Source: Flavobacterium sp. | GTDB taxonomy: Bacteria; Bacteroidota; Bacteroidia; Flavobacteriales; Flavobacteriaceae | Length of the DNA: 64,000 nucleotides | Assembly: GCF_028689845.1 (NCBI RefSeq) | Contig: NZ_JAQVCH010000008.1 | Location: 1-64,000, forward strand | Direction: 5' to 3' | Shown: in pieces, positions 26,866 through 35,934 of the stretch | Layout: the number at the start of each line of letters is the position of its first letter | Position numbering within the stretch: the first letter of the stretch is position 1 | Translations under genes and position numbers: made by a program | Notes under the pieces: model-generated | What the model was told of the DNA's origin: nothing | The model's database searches: none | What the model saw: the letters and a program-made list of their open reading frames with translations, nothing else

Positions 26866-27605
26866 CAGTTAAATAATGAAGATTTTAGTAAGTTATTTTT
26901 ATCCAAAAAATATTGAATTGAAGTTTTCATTACACCAATTCCATATTTTAAACTTCTTTTAAAATTAATCGAAGAGGCTTCTTCAAAATATTTTGTTGGA
27001 CAAGTAATTTCTGCAATTTCAAATCCTTTGTGAAAAATCTGAGCAATAAATTGATTATCAAAAATAAAATCATCCGAATTGGATTGATAATTGATTTGCT
27101 CTAAAACTTCTCGATTAAACGCTCGGTAACCCGTGTGATATTCTGATAATTTTTGATTCATCAATACATTTTGAAAAAGTGTTAAAAACCGGTTGGCAAT
27201 ATATTTGTACATTGGCATTCCGCCTTTTAAAGCTCCTTTGCCTAAAATTCTTGACCCAATTACAACAGGATAAACTTCATTTGCGATTAAATAACTCATT
27301 GAATGGATTAATTTTGGAGTATATTGGTAATCAGGATGCAACATAATTACGATATCGCCTCCCAATGCTAAAGCTTTGTTATAACAAGATTTTTGATTGC
27401 CTCCGTAACCCAAATTTTTATCATGTTTTATGATGTGCTTTATCCCTAATCCTTTTGCGACATCTATAGTATTATCAGAACTATTGTCGTCTACTAAAAC
27501 AATTTCATCTACAATATCCATAGGAATTTCATCAAAAGTTTTAACTAATGTTCTTGCAGCATTATAGGCAGGTAAGACAACTATTATTTTTTTATTTGAT
27601 AGCAT
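26865..27605 (-). CDS. Family 2 glycosyltransferase, polyprenyl-phosphate sugar synthase-like
   Basis: The 246-residue protein is a GT-A fold enzyme. VVLPAYNAARTL is at 9-20, VDDNSSDNT near 38-46, the D-x-D region is represented by MLHPDYQY near 89-96, and YHTGYRAFNREVL near 156 matches the DPM1/DPG-synthase signature region. It lacks a C-terminal membrane domain, as in DPM1-type enzymes that charge polyprenyl phosphate with mannose or glucose. It is coupled to the polytopic membrane protein downstream. The sugar and glycan are unknown. Confidence 0.85.
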   Translation of the reverse strand: MLSNKKIIVVLPAYNAARTLVKTFDEIPMDIVDEIVLVDDNSSDNTIDVAKGLGIKHIIKHDKNLGYGGNQKSCYNKALALGGDIVIMLHPDYQYTPKLIHSMSYLIANEVYPVVIGSRILGKGALKGGMPMYKYIANRFLTLFQNVLMNQKLSEYHTGYRAFNREVLEQINYQSNSDDFIFDNQFIAQIFHKGFEIAEITCPTKYFEEASSINFKRSLKYGIGVMKTSIQYFLDKNNLLKSSLFN

Positions 27606-27707
27606 TAAAAAAAATTAAGGTACTAAATCGCAATTGTTCTTGAATAGTTTTACTTCATTATGAATTTTAGCTTAAAAATGACTTTTCGAATTTCTGTCAA
27701 AAAATAC

Positions 27708-27715
27708 TATCTTTA
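27708..27715 (+). promoter_or_regulatory. Near-consensus -7 element of the ricT operon
   Basis: TATCTTTA differs from TAnnTTTG at the last base. It lies 62 nt before the ricT ATG in the 172-bp gap to the divergent GT2 gene. Confidence 0.35.
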
Positions 27716-27777
27716 CAAACTTAACGTTTAATGTCAGTAGTCCCAATCAAAAGGGGTGACCAATATATATATAAAAT

Positions 27778-28947
27778 ATGGCTTGTACAAACTGTTCTAC
27801 AGGTAGCTCCGATGGTGGAGCTCCCAAAGGATGTCAAAATAAAGGGAGTTGCGGCACCGATAGCTGCAATAAATTAACGATTTTTGATTGGTTAGGAAAC
27901 ATGAGTTTGCCTAACGGACAAGAACCTTTCGATTGTTTAGAAAGTCGTTTTAAAAACGGCCGAAAAGAGTTTTTTAGAAATACCGAAAAACTAACCTTAA
28001 GCATTGGCGATGTGGTGGCAACTGAAGCTTCACCAGGTCATGACATTGGAATTGTGACACTTACGGGTGAGCTTGTAAAAGTTCAGATGAAGAAAAAAGG
28101 GGTCAATCACAAAAGTCCTGATATTACAAAAGTATATCGAAAAGCCTCTCAAAAAGATATTGATATCTGGAAAGATATGCAAGCTAAAGAAGAGCCCATG
28201 AAAGTGAAAGCTCGTGAAATCGCCATTCATCTAAAACTTGAAATGAAAATTTCAGATATTGAATACCAAGGCGATGGCTCTAAAGTTACGTTCTATTATA
28301 CAGCAAATGACCGTGTGGATTTCCGTCAATTAATTAAGGAATATGCACAGACTTTCAAAACTAGAATTGAAATGAAACAAGTAGGTTTTCGTCAAGAAGC
28401 AGCTCGTTTGGGCGGAATTGGTTCTTGCGGAAGAGAATTGTGTTGTTCCACTTGGTTAACCGATTTTAGAAGCGTTAATACGTCAGCAGCAAGATACCAA
28501 CAACTGTCGCTAAATCCCCAAAAACTAGCTGGCCAGTGCGGAAAATTGAAGTGTTGCTTGAATTATGAGCTAGACACCTATATGGATGCGTTAAAAGATT
28601 TTCCTGATTTCGACACAAAAATTGAAACTGAAAGAGGCGTCGCTTACTGTCAAAAACAAGACATTTTTAAAGGATTAATGTGGTATGCTTATGCCGATAA
28701 TATTGCGAATTGGCATGTACTTCACGTCAATCAAATTAAAGAAATTGTAGCCGAAAACAAACAGAAAAGAAGAATTTCTGCTTTAGAAGATTTTGCTTTA
28801 GAAATTGTTCAAGAGCCTAAACAAGATTTCAATAACGCAATGGGCCAAGAAAGTTTAACGCGTTTTGATCAACCCAAGAAAAAGAAAAACAACCAAAATA
28901 AAAAAAGAAAACCTAATAATATCATTAGAAGTGATGCTAAAAAATAG
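27778..28947 (+). CDS. ricT: PSP1 domain protein RicT (YaaT)
   Basis: The 389-residue protein opens with a Cys-rich segment (MACTNCSTGSSDGG...GCQNKGSCGTDSC) and has the PSP1 core. The core carries the conserved cysteines of the family (GIGSCGRELCCSTWL and LAGQCGKLKCCLNYE). The C-terminus is Lys/Asn-rich. In Bacillus RicT belongs to the Y-complex, binds iron-sulfur clusters and assists RNase Y-linked RNA maturation. In Flavobacteria it is typically found with gldH, as here. Its last 14 nt overlap the gldH start. Confidence 0.92.
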   Translation: MACTNCSTGSSDGGAPKGCQNKGSCGTDSCNKLTIFDWLGNMSLPNGQEPFDCLESRFKNGRKEFFRNTEKLTLSIGDVVATEASPGHDIGIVTLTGELVKVQMKKKGVNHKSPDITKVYRKASQKDIDIWKDMQAKEEPMKVKAREIAIHLKLEMKISDIEYQGDGSKVTFYYTANDRVDFRQLIKEYAQTFKTRIEMKQVGFRQEAARLGGIGSCGRELCCSTWLTDFRSVNTSAARYQQLSLNPQKLAGQCGKLKCCLNYELDTYMDALKDFPDFDTKIETERGVAYCQKQDIFKGLMWYAYADNIANWHVLHVNQIKEIVAENKQKRRISALEDFALEIVQEPKQDFNNAMGQESLTRFDQPKKKKNNQNKKRKPNNIIRSDAKK

Positions 28948-29416
28948 TTTTTTTCTGGTTATACTGTTGATTGTTTTTACTTCTTGTGACAAGAATCGTG
29001 TATTTGATGAATACCAAGCTGTGGGCCAAAGTTGGCACAAAGACAGCCTTGTTTCTTTTGTCTTTAATCAAAAAGATACGTTGTCAAAACACAACCTTTT
29101 TATCACTTTACGGAACAATAAAAATTACCCTTTCAATAATTTATTTTTGATTGTGGAAATAGAAGAACCATCTAAAAACAGTTTGGTCGATACGTTAGAA
29201 TACCAAATGGCAACTCCAGAAGGAGTTCTTTTAGGCGAAGGAATGACCGATACCAAAGAAAATAAATTGTATTATAAAGAAAACTTTGTGTTTAAAAAAC
29301 CTGGTGAATACCGAATTAATATTCTTCAAGCCGTTAGAAAAACCGGAAAAATTGAAGGAATTGAAAAATTAGAAGGCGTAACCGATGTTGGATTTAGAAT
29401 TGAAAAAGCAGAATAA
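28934..29416 (+). CDS. gldH: Gliding motility lipoprotein GldH
   Basis: I choose the ATG at 28934 (160 residues), because a lipoprotein signal follows directly: MLKNSFFLVILLIVFTSC with Cys18. The rest (KNRVFDEYQAVGQSWHKDS, LFITLRNNKNYPFNNLFLIV) matches the GldH family, a lipoprotein needed for gliding and for stable T9SS/Gld machinery in Flavobacterium. It overlaps the ricT end by 14 nt and is followed after 5 nt by a PBP1A gene, the usual gene order in Flavobacteriaceae. Confidence 0.92.
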   Translation: MLKNSFFLVILLIVFTSCDKNRVFDEYQAVGQSWHKDSLVSFVFNQKDTLSKHNLFITLRNNKNYPFNNLFLIVEIEEPSKNSLVDTLEYQMATPEGVLLGEGMTDTKENKLYYKENFVFKKPGEYRINILQAVRKTGKIEGIEKLEGVTDVGFRIEKAE

Positions 29417-29421
29417 ACACT

Positions 29422-31701
29422 ATGGCTCAAAAAAAGAAAATGTCAGCAAAAGATAATAGTTCTTACCAAAAGAAATTCTGGAAAGTTTTTTTCTTGGGAT
29501 TAGGTGGTGTGTTTTTGTTTTTCATGTGTGCTAATTTCGGATTATTTGGTGCAATGCCTAGTTTTGATGAATTAGAAAATCCAGATTCCAATTTAGCTAC
29601 CGAAATTATTGCTTCTGACGGAGTAACATTGGGTAAATTTTACCGCGAAAACCGTTCTCCAGTAAAATTTGAAGATTTGCCACAGCATTTAGTTGACGCC
29701 TTAATTTCTACCGAAGACGAACGTTTTTATGAACATTCTGGTATCGATGCTCGCGGTACGTTAAGAGCGGCAGTTAGCCTTGGTGCAGATGGTGGAGCCA
29801 GTACGTTATCGCAACAACTCGCTAAACTTTTATTTCATGGCGAAGGTTCTCGCTTTATACTTTTTAGATTAGTGCAAAAAGTTAAAGAGTGGATTATTGC
29901 TACTAAATTAGAACGTCAATATACCAAAAACGAAATCATTGCTTTGTACCTCAACAGAGCCGATTTTGTAAATACTGCGGTCGGAATTCGGTCTGCAGCC
30001 AACGTTTATTTTGGCAAAGAACCCAAAGACCTAGCCATTGAAGAAGGAGCCGTTTTAGTTGGCATGCTTAAAAATCCTTCACTATACAATCCTGTTCGAG
30101 AAAAAAGAAAACAATTGGTTTTAGACCGTCGAAATACAGTGCTTTCTCAAATGGTTCGAAATAATTTTTTAGAACCCGCAGCAAAAGATTTGTTAGAAAA
30201 AAAACCCATTAAATTAGATTTCAATCCAGAAAGTCATACGGATGGTATTGCAACCTATTTCCGAGAATACTTGCGTGATTATATGAAAAAATGGTGTAAA
30301 GAAAACAAAAAACCAGACGGAACAGAATATAACATTTACCAAGACGGGCTAAAAATCTATACCACGATTGATTCGCGTATGCAAAAACATGCAGAAGAGG
30401 CTGTGGATGAACATTTAAAAGGCTTACAAGCAGAATTCTTTAAAGCTCAAAAATCAAATAAAAATGCACCTTTTTTTAAGTTAACTACGGACGAAACAGA
30501 CAAGTTGATGATGCGTGCAATGAAAAATTCGGAACGCTGGCGTTTGATGAAAAATCAAGATAAAAGTGAAGAGGAAATCATCAAATCGTTTAGTGAAAAA
30601 ACCGATATGCGTATTTTTACTTGGAAAGGTGATCGCGATACCATTATGTCTCCCATCGATTCTATTCGCTATTACAAACATTTTTTACAAACCGGAATGA
30701 TTTCTATGGAGCCACAAACGGGACATGTAAAAGTTTGGGTGGGTGGAATTAATTATAAGCATTTTCAATATGATCATGCCGGACAAGGTGCAAGACAAGT
30801 GGGTTCTACCTTTAAACCATTTGTATATGCCACGGCCATTGAACAACTCAACATGTCGCCTTGTGATTCAATTGTCGATTCTCCTTTTACGATTCCGCGA
30901 GGTCGTCACAATGTTTCTGAAAGTTGGACACCACGAAATTCTGATGGAAAATACCGCGGAATGATTAATTTAAAAAAGGCATTAGCAAATTCAATTAATA
31001 CGGTTTCTGCCAAATTAATTGACCGAACAGGCCCAAAAGCAGTGATTGATTTAACACAAAAATTAGGCGTGACAGCTGATATTCCTGAACAAGTATCCAT
31101 TTGTTTAGGAGCGGTTGAAATTACGGTAGAAGATATGGTTGCTGCCTTTAGCACTTTTGCCAATAAAGGAATTTATATCAAACCGCAATTAATTACCCGA
31201 ATTGAAGATAAAAACGGAAATAGTATTTTCGAAACTATTCCAGAAACACACGATGTGCTTAATCAAGACATTGCTTATGCAGTAATTAAGCTTATGGAAG
31301 GAGTAACCGAAGAAGGAACTGGAACTCGTTTACGTTGGGGCGGAGCAGGATTTACCAAATATAAATATCAATTTACAAATCCAATTGCAGGTAAAACAGG
31401 AACAACACAAAACAATTCAGATGGATGGTTTATGGGAATTGTGCCTAATTTATGTACCGGTGTTTGGGTAGGATGTGAAGACCGTTCCGCCCGATTTAGA
31501 AGTACCGCAATGGGACAAGGTGCTACGATGGCTCTGCCTATTTGGGGATTGTATATGGACAAGTGTTATAAAGATGACAAACTCAATGTTTCCAAAGAAC
31601 CATTTGAACGGCCTGAAAATATTTCAATCAAAGTAGATTGTTGGAAAGCAGTGAAAGATACGTTAGACTTTGATCAAGATGTAGATGAGTTTAATTTTTA
31701 A
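29422..31701 (+). CDS. mrcA: Class A penicillin-binding protein 1A (glycosyltransferase plus transpeptidase)
   Basis: The 759-residue protein has one N-terminal membrane helix (about 20-40). A GT51 glycosyltransferase domain follows (STEDERFYEHSGIDARG, GGASTLSQQLAKLL), then a transpeptidase domain. The serine nucleophile is Ser462 in GSTFKPF, with the SxN motif in LANSINTVS and KTGTTQNNSDGW as third motif. It builds and crosslinks peptidoglycan in the periplasm. It is the third gene of ricT-gldH-PBP1A and is followed by a terminator. Confidence 0.95.
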   Translation: MAQKKKMSAKDNSSYQKKFWKVFFLGLGGVFLFFMCANFGLFGAMPSFDELENPDSNLATEIIASDGVTLGKFYRENRSPVKFEDLPQHLVDALISTEDERFYEHSGIDARGTLRAAVSLGADGGASTLSQQLAKLLFHGEGSRFILFRLVQKVKEWIIATKLERQYTKNEIIALYLNRADFVNTAVGIRSAANVYFGKEPKDLAIEEGAVLVGMLKNPSLYNPVREKRKQLVLDRRNTVLSQMVRNNFLEPAAKDLLEKKPIKLDFNPESHTDGIATYFREYLRDYMKKWCKENKKPDGTEYNIYQDGLKIYTTIDSRMQKHAEEAVDEHLKGLQAEFFKAQKSNKNAPFFKLTTDETDKLMMRAMKNSERWRLMKNQDKSEEEIIKSFSEKTDMRIFTWKGDRDTIMSPIDSIRYYKHFLQTGMISMEPQTGHVKVWVGGINYKHFQYDHAGQGARQVGSTFKPFVYATAIEQLNMSPCDSIVDSPFTIPRGRHNVSESWTPRNSDGKYRGMINLKKALANSINTVSAKLIDRTGPKAVIDLTQKLGVTADIPEQVSICLGAVEITVEDMVAAFSTFANKGIYIKPQLITRIEDKNGNSIFETIPETHDVLNQDIAYAVIKLMEGVTEEGTGTRLRWGGAGFTKYKYQFTNPIAGKTGTTQNNSDGWFMGIVPNLCTGVWVGCEDRSARFRSTAMGQGATMALPIWGLYMDKCYKDDKLNVSKEPFERPENISIKVDCWKAVKDTLDFDQDVDEFNF

Positions 31702-31723
31702 AATGATTTAAACACAAATAAAT

Positions 31724-31757
31724 AAAAAGGACTTTGTATAAAGCTCCTTTTTTTTAT
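31724..31757 (+). terminator. Terminator behind PBP1A
   Basis: Arms AAAAAGGA and TCCTTTTT with an inner TTT/AAA pairing and a T run end the ricT-gldH-PBP1A unit. A near-consensus -7 element, TACCTTTA (31757-31764), overlaps its end and may serve scoA. Confidence 0.7.
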
Positions 31758-31785
31758 ACCTTTAAAATTCGAAATAAATTCAATT

Positions 31786-32484
31786 ATGATTACAAGAAAA
31801 GTAAATTCGGTAGAAGAAGCAGTAGCTGGAATTTCCAATAATATGACCATTATGCTTGGCGGTTTTGGCCTTTGCGGAATTCCTGAAAATAGTATCGCCG
31901 AATTAGTAAAAATGGGCGTTTCTAATTTAACTTGTATTTCTAATAATGCCGGTGTGGACGATTTTGGATTAGGTCTTTTGCTACATAAGAAACAAATTAA
32001 AAAAATGATTTCTTCTTATGTGGGAGAAAATGCCGAATTTGAACGTCAAATGCTTTCTGGTGAATTGGATGTGGAATTAACTCCACAAGGAACGTTGGCC
32101 GAAAAATGCCGAGCTGCTCAACATGGAATTCCTGCTTTTTTTACACCCGCAGGTTATGGCACCGAAGTAGCTGAAGGCAAAGAAACGCGTGAATTTAATG
32201 GTAAAATGTATGTGATGGAAGAAGCCTATAAAGCTGATTTTGCCATCGTAAAAGCATGGAAAGGTGACGAAGCGGGAAATTTAATCTTTAAAGGAACTGC
32301 TCGAAATTTCAATGCGTGTATGGCTGGTGCGGCAAAAATTACGATTGCGGAAGTAGAAGAGTTAGTTCCAGCGGGAACATTAGATCCAAATCAAATTCAT
32401 ATTCCTGGAATTATGGTAAATCGTATTTTTCAAGGTAAGAAATTTGAAAAAAGAATTGAACAACGTACCGTTAGAAAAAAATAA
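31786..32484 (+). CDS. scoA: 3-oxoacid CoA-transferase subunit A
   Basis: The 232-residue protein is the A subunit of a class I CoA-transferase: [13 protein letters not shown] near residues 23-35 and [20 protein letters not shown] in the middle. With subunit B it moves CoA from succinyl-CoA to acetoacetate or another 3-oxoacid, a step in ketone body or branched-chain amino acid catabolism. The B subunit follows after an 88-nt gap that contains a hairpin. Such a gap is unusually long for this pair. Confidence 0.94.
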   Translation: MITRKVNSVEEAVAGISNNMTIMLGGFGLCGIPENSIAELVKMGVSNLTCISNNAGVDDFGLGLLLHKKQIKKMISSYVGENAEFERQMLSGELDVELTPQGTLAEKCRAAQHGIPAFFTPAGYGTEVAEGKETREFNGKMYVMEEAYKADFAIVKAWKGDEAGNLIFKGTARNFNACMAGAAKITIAEVEELVPAGTLDPNQIHIPGIMVNRIFQGKKFEKRIEQRTVRKK

Positions 32485-32545
32485 ATTTGAAAATGTGATA
32501 ATTTGAAGAATTGAAAATGAAATTTTAAAACCCATTTTCAAATTT
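32483..32545. repeat. Inverted repeat between scoA and scoB
   Basis: AAATTTGAAAATG (32483-32495) pairs perfectly with CATTTTCAAATTT (32533-32545); further TTTGAA/TTCAAA units lie inside and after. The left arm includes the scoA stop. It could be an intercistronic hairpin setting the relative amounts of the two subunits, or a dispersed repeat. Confidence 0.65.
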
Positions 32546-32572
32546 TCAAATTTCCAAATTAACTCAACAATC

Positions 32573-33229
32573 ATGTTAACAAAAGAAGATATAGCAAAAC
32601 GAATTGCAAAAGAAGTCAAAGATGGTTACTATGTAAACCTCGGAATTGGGATTCCTACCTTGGTGGCCAACTTTGTGCGAAACGATATTTCAGTTGAATT
32701 TCAATCTGAAAATGGCGTTTTAGGCATGGGACCTTTCCCTTTTGAAGGAGAAGAAGATGCCGACATTATCAATGCTGGAAAACAAACCATCACCACTTTA
32801 CCAGGAGCAAGTTTCTTTGATTCTGCATTTAGCTTTGGTATGATTCGCAGTAAAAAAGTTGATTTAACCATTCTTGGTGCGATGGAAGTTTCAGAAAACG
32901 GCGATATTGCCAATTGGAAAATCCCAGGAAAAATGGTTAAAGGAATGGGTGGAGCAATGGATTTAGTGGCCTCTGCAGAAAATATAATTGTTGCCATGAT
33001 GCATGTGAATAGAGCTGGAGAAAGTAAACTTTTGAAAAAATGCTCTTTACCATTAACAGGTGTTGGTTGTGTCAAAAAAATTGTAACCGAATTAGCTGTA
33101 ATTGAAGTAACACCAAAAGGTTTCAAATTACTCGAACGAGCACCAGGCGTTTCAATTGAAGACATTCAAAAGGCAACGGAAGGCACATTGATTATAGAAG
33201 GGACTATACCTGAAATGATTTTAAATTAA
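32573..33229 (+). CDS. scoB: 3-oxoacid CoA-transferase subunit B
   Basis: The 218-residue protein is the B subunit: VNLGIGIPTLVANFV at 21-35 and the catalytic glutamate in SENGVLGMGP near residue 44. It also has GGAMDLV and the C-terminal LLERAPGVS. It forms the active site with subunit A. It is the last gene of the unit and is followed by a clear terminator. Confidence 0.95.
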   Translation: MLTKEDIAKRIAKEVKDGYYVNLGIGIPTLVANFVRNDISVEFQSENGVLGMGPFPFEGEEDADIINAGKQTITTLPGASFFDSAFSFGMIRSKKVDLTILGAMEVSENGDIANWKIPGKMVKGMGGAMDLVASAENIIVAMMHVNRAGESKLLKKCSLPLTGVGCVKKIVTELAVIEVTPKGFKLLERAPGVSIEDIQKATEGTLIIEGTIPEMILN

Positions 33230-33232
33230 AAT

Positions 33233-33262
33233 AAAAAATGCTTTCTTTGGGAAGCATTTTTT
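33233..33262 (+). terminator. Terminator behind scoB
   Basis: AAAAAATGCTT and AAGCATTTTTT form an 11-bp perfect stem with an 8-nt loop, 3 nt after the scoB stop. Its right arm is also the start of a segment duplicated at 33687. Confidence 0.88.
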
Positions 33263-33317
33263 ATTTAATCGTTTTTCCACTACTCAAATACTCCAACAAA
33301 ACTTCATTGGCATTTCC
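33254..33317. repeat. Duplicated copy of the 3' end of the gene at 33695
   Basis: These 64 nt match 33687-33751 except for about four positions (for example TTTAATCGTTTTTCC against TTTAATCACTTTTCC). The source segment covers the last 18 or so codons and stop of the minus-strand hypothetical gene. The copies are direct repeats flanking about 370 bp that contain the palindromic element at 33526-33680. The match ends sharply at 33317. Confidence 0.85.
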
Positions 33318-33525
33318 TCTATCTTACCCACAAACTAATTCAAATTAATCTCAAAAACAGTTTATTCAAGTATTCCGAAATTTATTGCACATCGCTATTT
33401 CTAACGTATGGGGTTAAGAAAAAATTAAACAAACATGTCTTGATGCAATGGCATTAAAGTTGTGTTTTTTGTTTTCTGAACCTCTTTCAAAAATAGAAAA
33501 TTTAACTATATGTTACACATGAGCT

Positions 33526-33680
33526 GCTCGCACCCAATGTCATTAAGTGAAGAGGTATTCATCATGGTTCTGTCATTCCGACGAAGGAGGAATCTCACTA
33601 AGTTACTGCTTTTTGCTGGGATTCCTCCTTCGTCGGAATGACAACAAAATCCCTTAACTCACTGACATTGGGCTCGCACT
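33526..33680. repeat. MITE-like composite palindromic element, copy 1
   Basis: The left end GCTCGCACCCAATGTCATTA and the right end GACATTGGGCTCGCAC are imperfect inverted repeats. Inside sits a perfect 24-bp inverted repeat, 33571-33594 against 33620-33643, beginning TGTCATTCCGACGAAGGAGG, with a 25-nt loop. The outer ends recur at 40336-40486 in opposite orientation around a different interior. No transposase is encoded. The surrounding 33318-33525 is AT-rich without a coding frame. Confidence 0.7.
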
Positions 33681-33686
33681 AGCCGG

Positions 33687-33751
33687 GCATTTTTTTATTT
33701 AATCACTTTTCCACTACTCAAATACTCCAACAAAACTTCATTGGCATTTCC
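33687..33751. repeat. Second copy of the 64-bp direct repeat
   Basis: This copy includes the stop codon and the last codons of the hypothetical gene at 33695. See the entry at 33254 for the match. Confidence 0.85.
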
Positions 33752-34096
33752 AAAAGTTGGATGTTGGTCAGAAACATTCACAACTCTTTTCTTATTCAAT
33801 TTATAAGTTAAATCAAATTCAGTAGTAAATAAAATTACTGATAAAAATGGATTGTTTATAAATGGTAAAAGTCGATCAAATGCTTTTTCAATGGTATGAA
33901 TCTCAAATAATTCTTCTTGTTGAAATCTGAATTTTAATTCCAATTTCAATTCATCTTCATCCATAATTGGACGAATGTAAATATTTTTCAATTCTGTATT
34001 TCCAATGGTTTTGGCAAAAGTTAATTTCGCAAAAGTGCCGTCAGAAAGACTGTTTTTAAATTGTTCGTAGAAATCGGTAAAAGTATCGGTAAACAT
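33695..34096 (-). CDS. Hypothetical protein, 133 residues
   Basis: I do not recognise this protein with certainty. It starts MFTDTFTDFYEQFKNSL, has an alternating beta pattern (FAKLTFAKTIGN, LKNIYIRPIMDEDELKLEL, SVILFTTEFDLTYKLNKK) and no signal or membrane segment. The pattern recalls the small N-terminal domain in front of some Bacteroidota class I methyltransferases, but the methyltransferase core is absent. It lies 12 nt behind the ABC ATPase gene on the same strand. Its 3' end is duplicated at 33254-33317. Confidence 0.7.
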   Translation of the reverse strand: MFTDTFTDFYEQFKNSLSDGTFAKLTFAKTIGNTELKNIYIRPIMDEDELKLELKFRFQQEELFEIHTIEKAFDRLLPFINNPFLSVILFTTEFDLTYKLNKKRVVNVSDQHPTFGNANEVLLEYLSSGKVIK

Positions 34097-34108
34097 AGTT
34101 GTTATTTT

Positions 34109-35797
34109 TTATCCTTTCGGAATCGCGTCAATTAATTTTTTGGTATACTCACTTTTCGGATTGGCATATACTTCATCGGCATCAGCCATTTCTTCAATTT
34201 TTCCTTTATTCATCACAATCACTTGGTCGCTCATGTATTTTACTACGGCCAAATCATGTGAAATAAAGATATAAGTAAATCCAAAATTTTCTTTTAATTC
34301 ATTCAATAAATTCAATACTTGAGCCTGAACAGAAATATCTAAGGCCGAAACCGATTCGTCACAAACAATCAATTTAGGTTGCAAGGCAATGGTTCTCGCA
34401 ATACCAATTCGTTGCCGTTGTCCTCCAGAAAACTCATGTGGATAACGGTTAAAAAAAGCTTCTCCCAATCCAACTCTATCCAAAATTTCAATAGCTTTTG
34501 CTTTTCGTTCTTTATCATTAGCAAATAACCCATGCACTTGCATCGGTTCCATAATTGCTTTTCCAATTGGGATTCTAGGGTTTAGGGAAGAATAGGGATC
34601 TTGAAAAATAATTTGAATTTCTTTTCTAAGTTTTCGAATTTCTGTCGTATCTAAATGGGTGATGTCTTTTCCTTTATACAAAATATGACCCGCGGTAGCT
34701 TTATCCAATTGCAAAATGGCATTTCCTAAAGTTGATTTTCCACAACCTGATTCGCCCACTAAACCAACTGTTTCCCCTTCATAAATTTTAAAACTGACAT
34801 CATGAACCGCTTTAAAAGCAACTTTTTTTCCGAATAAACCCATTGTAGAATAATATTCCTTTTCTACGTTTCTGACTTCTAATAAGGGTGGCTGAGCATA
34901 GATTAGTGTTTGTGCTTCCTTTCGTTGTGCTTCTGTAACAATGTCATTTACAATTGTTTTTTCCAGAAAATCTTGAATCGTTGGCAATCTTTTTAAGCGA
35001 AAATCCAAAGAAGGACGAGAAGCAATTAAAGCTTGCGTATAAGTATGCTGTGGGTTTTCAAAGATTTCTTTGGCTAATCCTTGCTCGACAATTTCTCCTT
35101 TATACATTACTAAAACACGATTGGCAATTTCTGAAATCAAAGATAAATCATGCGAAATAAACAAGATACTCATCTTTGTTTCGGTTTGCAATTCCTTTAA
35201 CAACTGAATAATTTCTTTTTGAACCGTGACATCTAATGCGGTTGTGGGTTCATCGGCAATTAAAATTTTAGGTTTACAAGCAATCGCCATCGCAATCATG
35301 ACGCGTTGTTTTTGTCCACCCGAAATTTGATGTGGGTATTTTGAATAGAGTTCTTCAGGATTGGGTAATTTCACTTTTTCAAAAAGCGACAAAACCTCTT
35401 GTTTTACTTTTTTTGAATCTAATCCTGTGTGTTGATGTAAAATTTCTGCTACTTGAGAGCCACATTTCATCGACGGATTGAGTGAACTCATCGGTTCTTG
35501 AAAAATCATGGCAATTTCGTTTCCTCTAATTTGCTGAAACTTTTTTTCTGAAATAGTCGTCAATTCATTTCCTTCTAAAACAATCGAACCTTTAGATATT
35601 TGAGAAATTACTTTTGGTAATAATCCCATAATGGCAAGGGAAGAAACTGATTTTCCTGAACCTGATTCGCCCACAATTCCCAAAATTTCATTTTCAAATA
35701 AATCGTATGATAAATGATGAACCACAGGAACAAATTCTTTTTCTCTTTTAAAAGAAATCGTCAGGTTCTTAACAGAAAGTAAGGCTTGCTTATTCAT
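34109..35797 (-). CDS. ABC transporter with two fused peptide-type ATPase domains (DppD-DppF/YejF-like)
   Basis: The 562-residue protein contains two complete nucleotide-binding domains. The first has GESGSGKS (about 43-50), SGGQKQRVMIAMAI and ADEPTTALD. The second, from about residue 310, has GESGCGKSTLG, SGGQRQRIGIARTI and CDESVSALD. Both end with the oligopeptide-type extension (PQHTYTQALIASRP; PKSEYTKKLIDAIP). Such fusions power dipeptide, oligopeptide or microcin-type importers. No permease or binding-protein gene is adjacent, so partners must lie elsewhere. All catalytic motifs are intact. Confidence 0.94.
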   Translation of the reverse strand: MNKQALLSVKNLTISFKREKEFVPVVHHLSYDLFENEILGIVGESGSGKSVSSLAIMGLLPKVISQISKGSIVLEGNELTTISEKKFQQIRGNEIAMIFQEPMSSLNPSMKCGSQVAEILHQHTGLDSKKVKQEVLSLFEKVKLPNPEELYSKYPHQISGGQKQRVMIAMAIACKPKILIADEPTTALDVTVQKEIIQLLKELQTETKMSILFISHDLSLISEIANRVLVMYKGEIVEQGLAKEIFENPQHTYTQALIASRPSLDFRLKRLPTIQDFLEKTIVNDIVTEAQRKEAQTLIYAQPPLLEVRNVEKEYYSTMGLFGKKVAFKAVHDVSFKIYEGETVGLVGESGCGKSTLGNAILQLDKATAGHILYKGKDITHLDTTEIRKLRKEIQIIFQDPYSSLNPRIPIGKAIMEPMQVHGLFANDKERKAKAIEILDRVGLGEAFFNRYPHEFSGGQRQRIGIARTIALQPKLIVCDESVSALDISVQAQVLNLLNELKENFGFTYIFISHDLAVVKYMSDQVIVMNKGKIEEMADADEVYANPKSEYTKKLIDAIPKG

Positions 35798-35906
35798 GAC
35801 CTAAAATTACTCGATTTTTTTAAATTTCATCTGAAAATTCGTGTTTTTAATATGTTATTTAATTCGATGAACGATAATTTCTCTCTTAAAAACAATCATT
35901 ATTTCC

Positions 35907-35914
35907 TATCTTTG
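35907..35914 (+). promoter_or_regulatory. -7 element of the subtilase gene
   Basis: TATCTTTG matches TAnnTTTG, 20 nt before the ATG at 35935, in the 137-bp gap shared with the divergent ABC gene. Confidence 0.6.
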
Positions 35915-35934
35915 AGTGATTTAAAAAAAAATTG

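Noticed and set aside
28865..28933. Upstream extension of gldH inside ricT
   Set aside because: The extra 23 residues are Lys-rich and would bury the lipoprotein signal; the ATG at 28934 gives a normal lipobox.
33571..33643. 24-bp palindrome read as a transcription terminator
   Set aside because: The loop is 25 nt, no T run follows, and scoB already has its own terminator; it is better explained as part of a repeat element.
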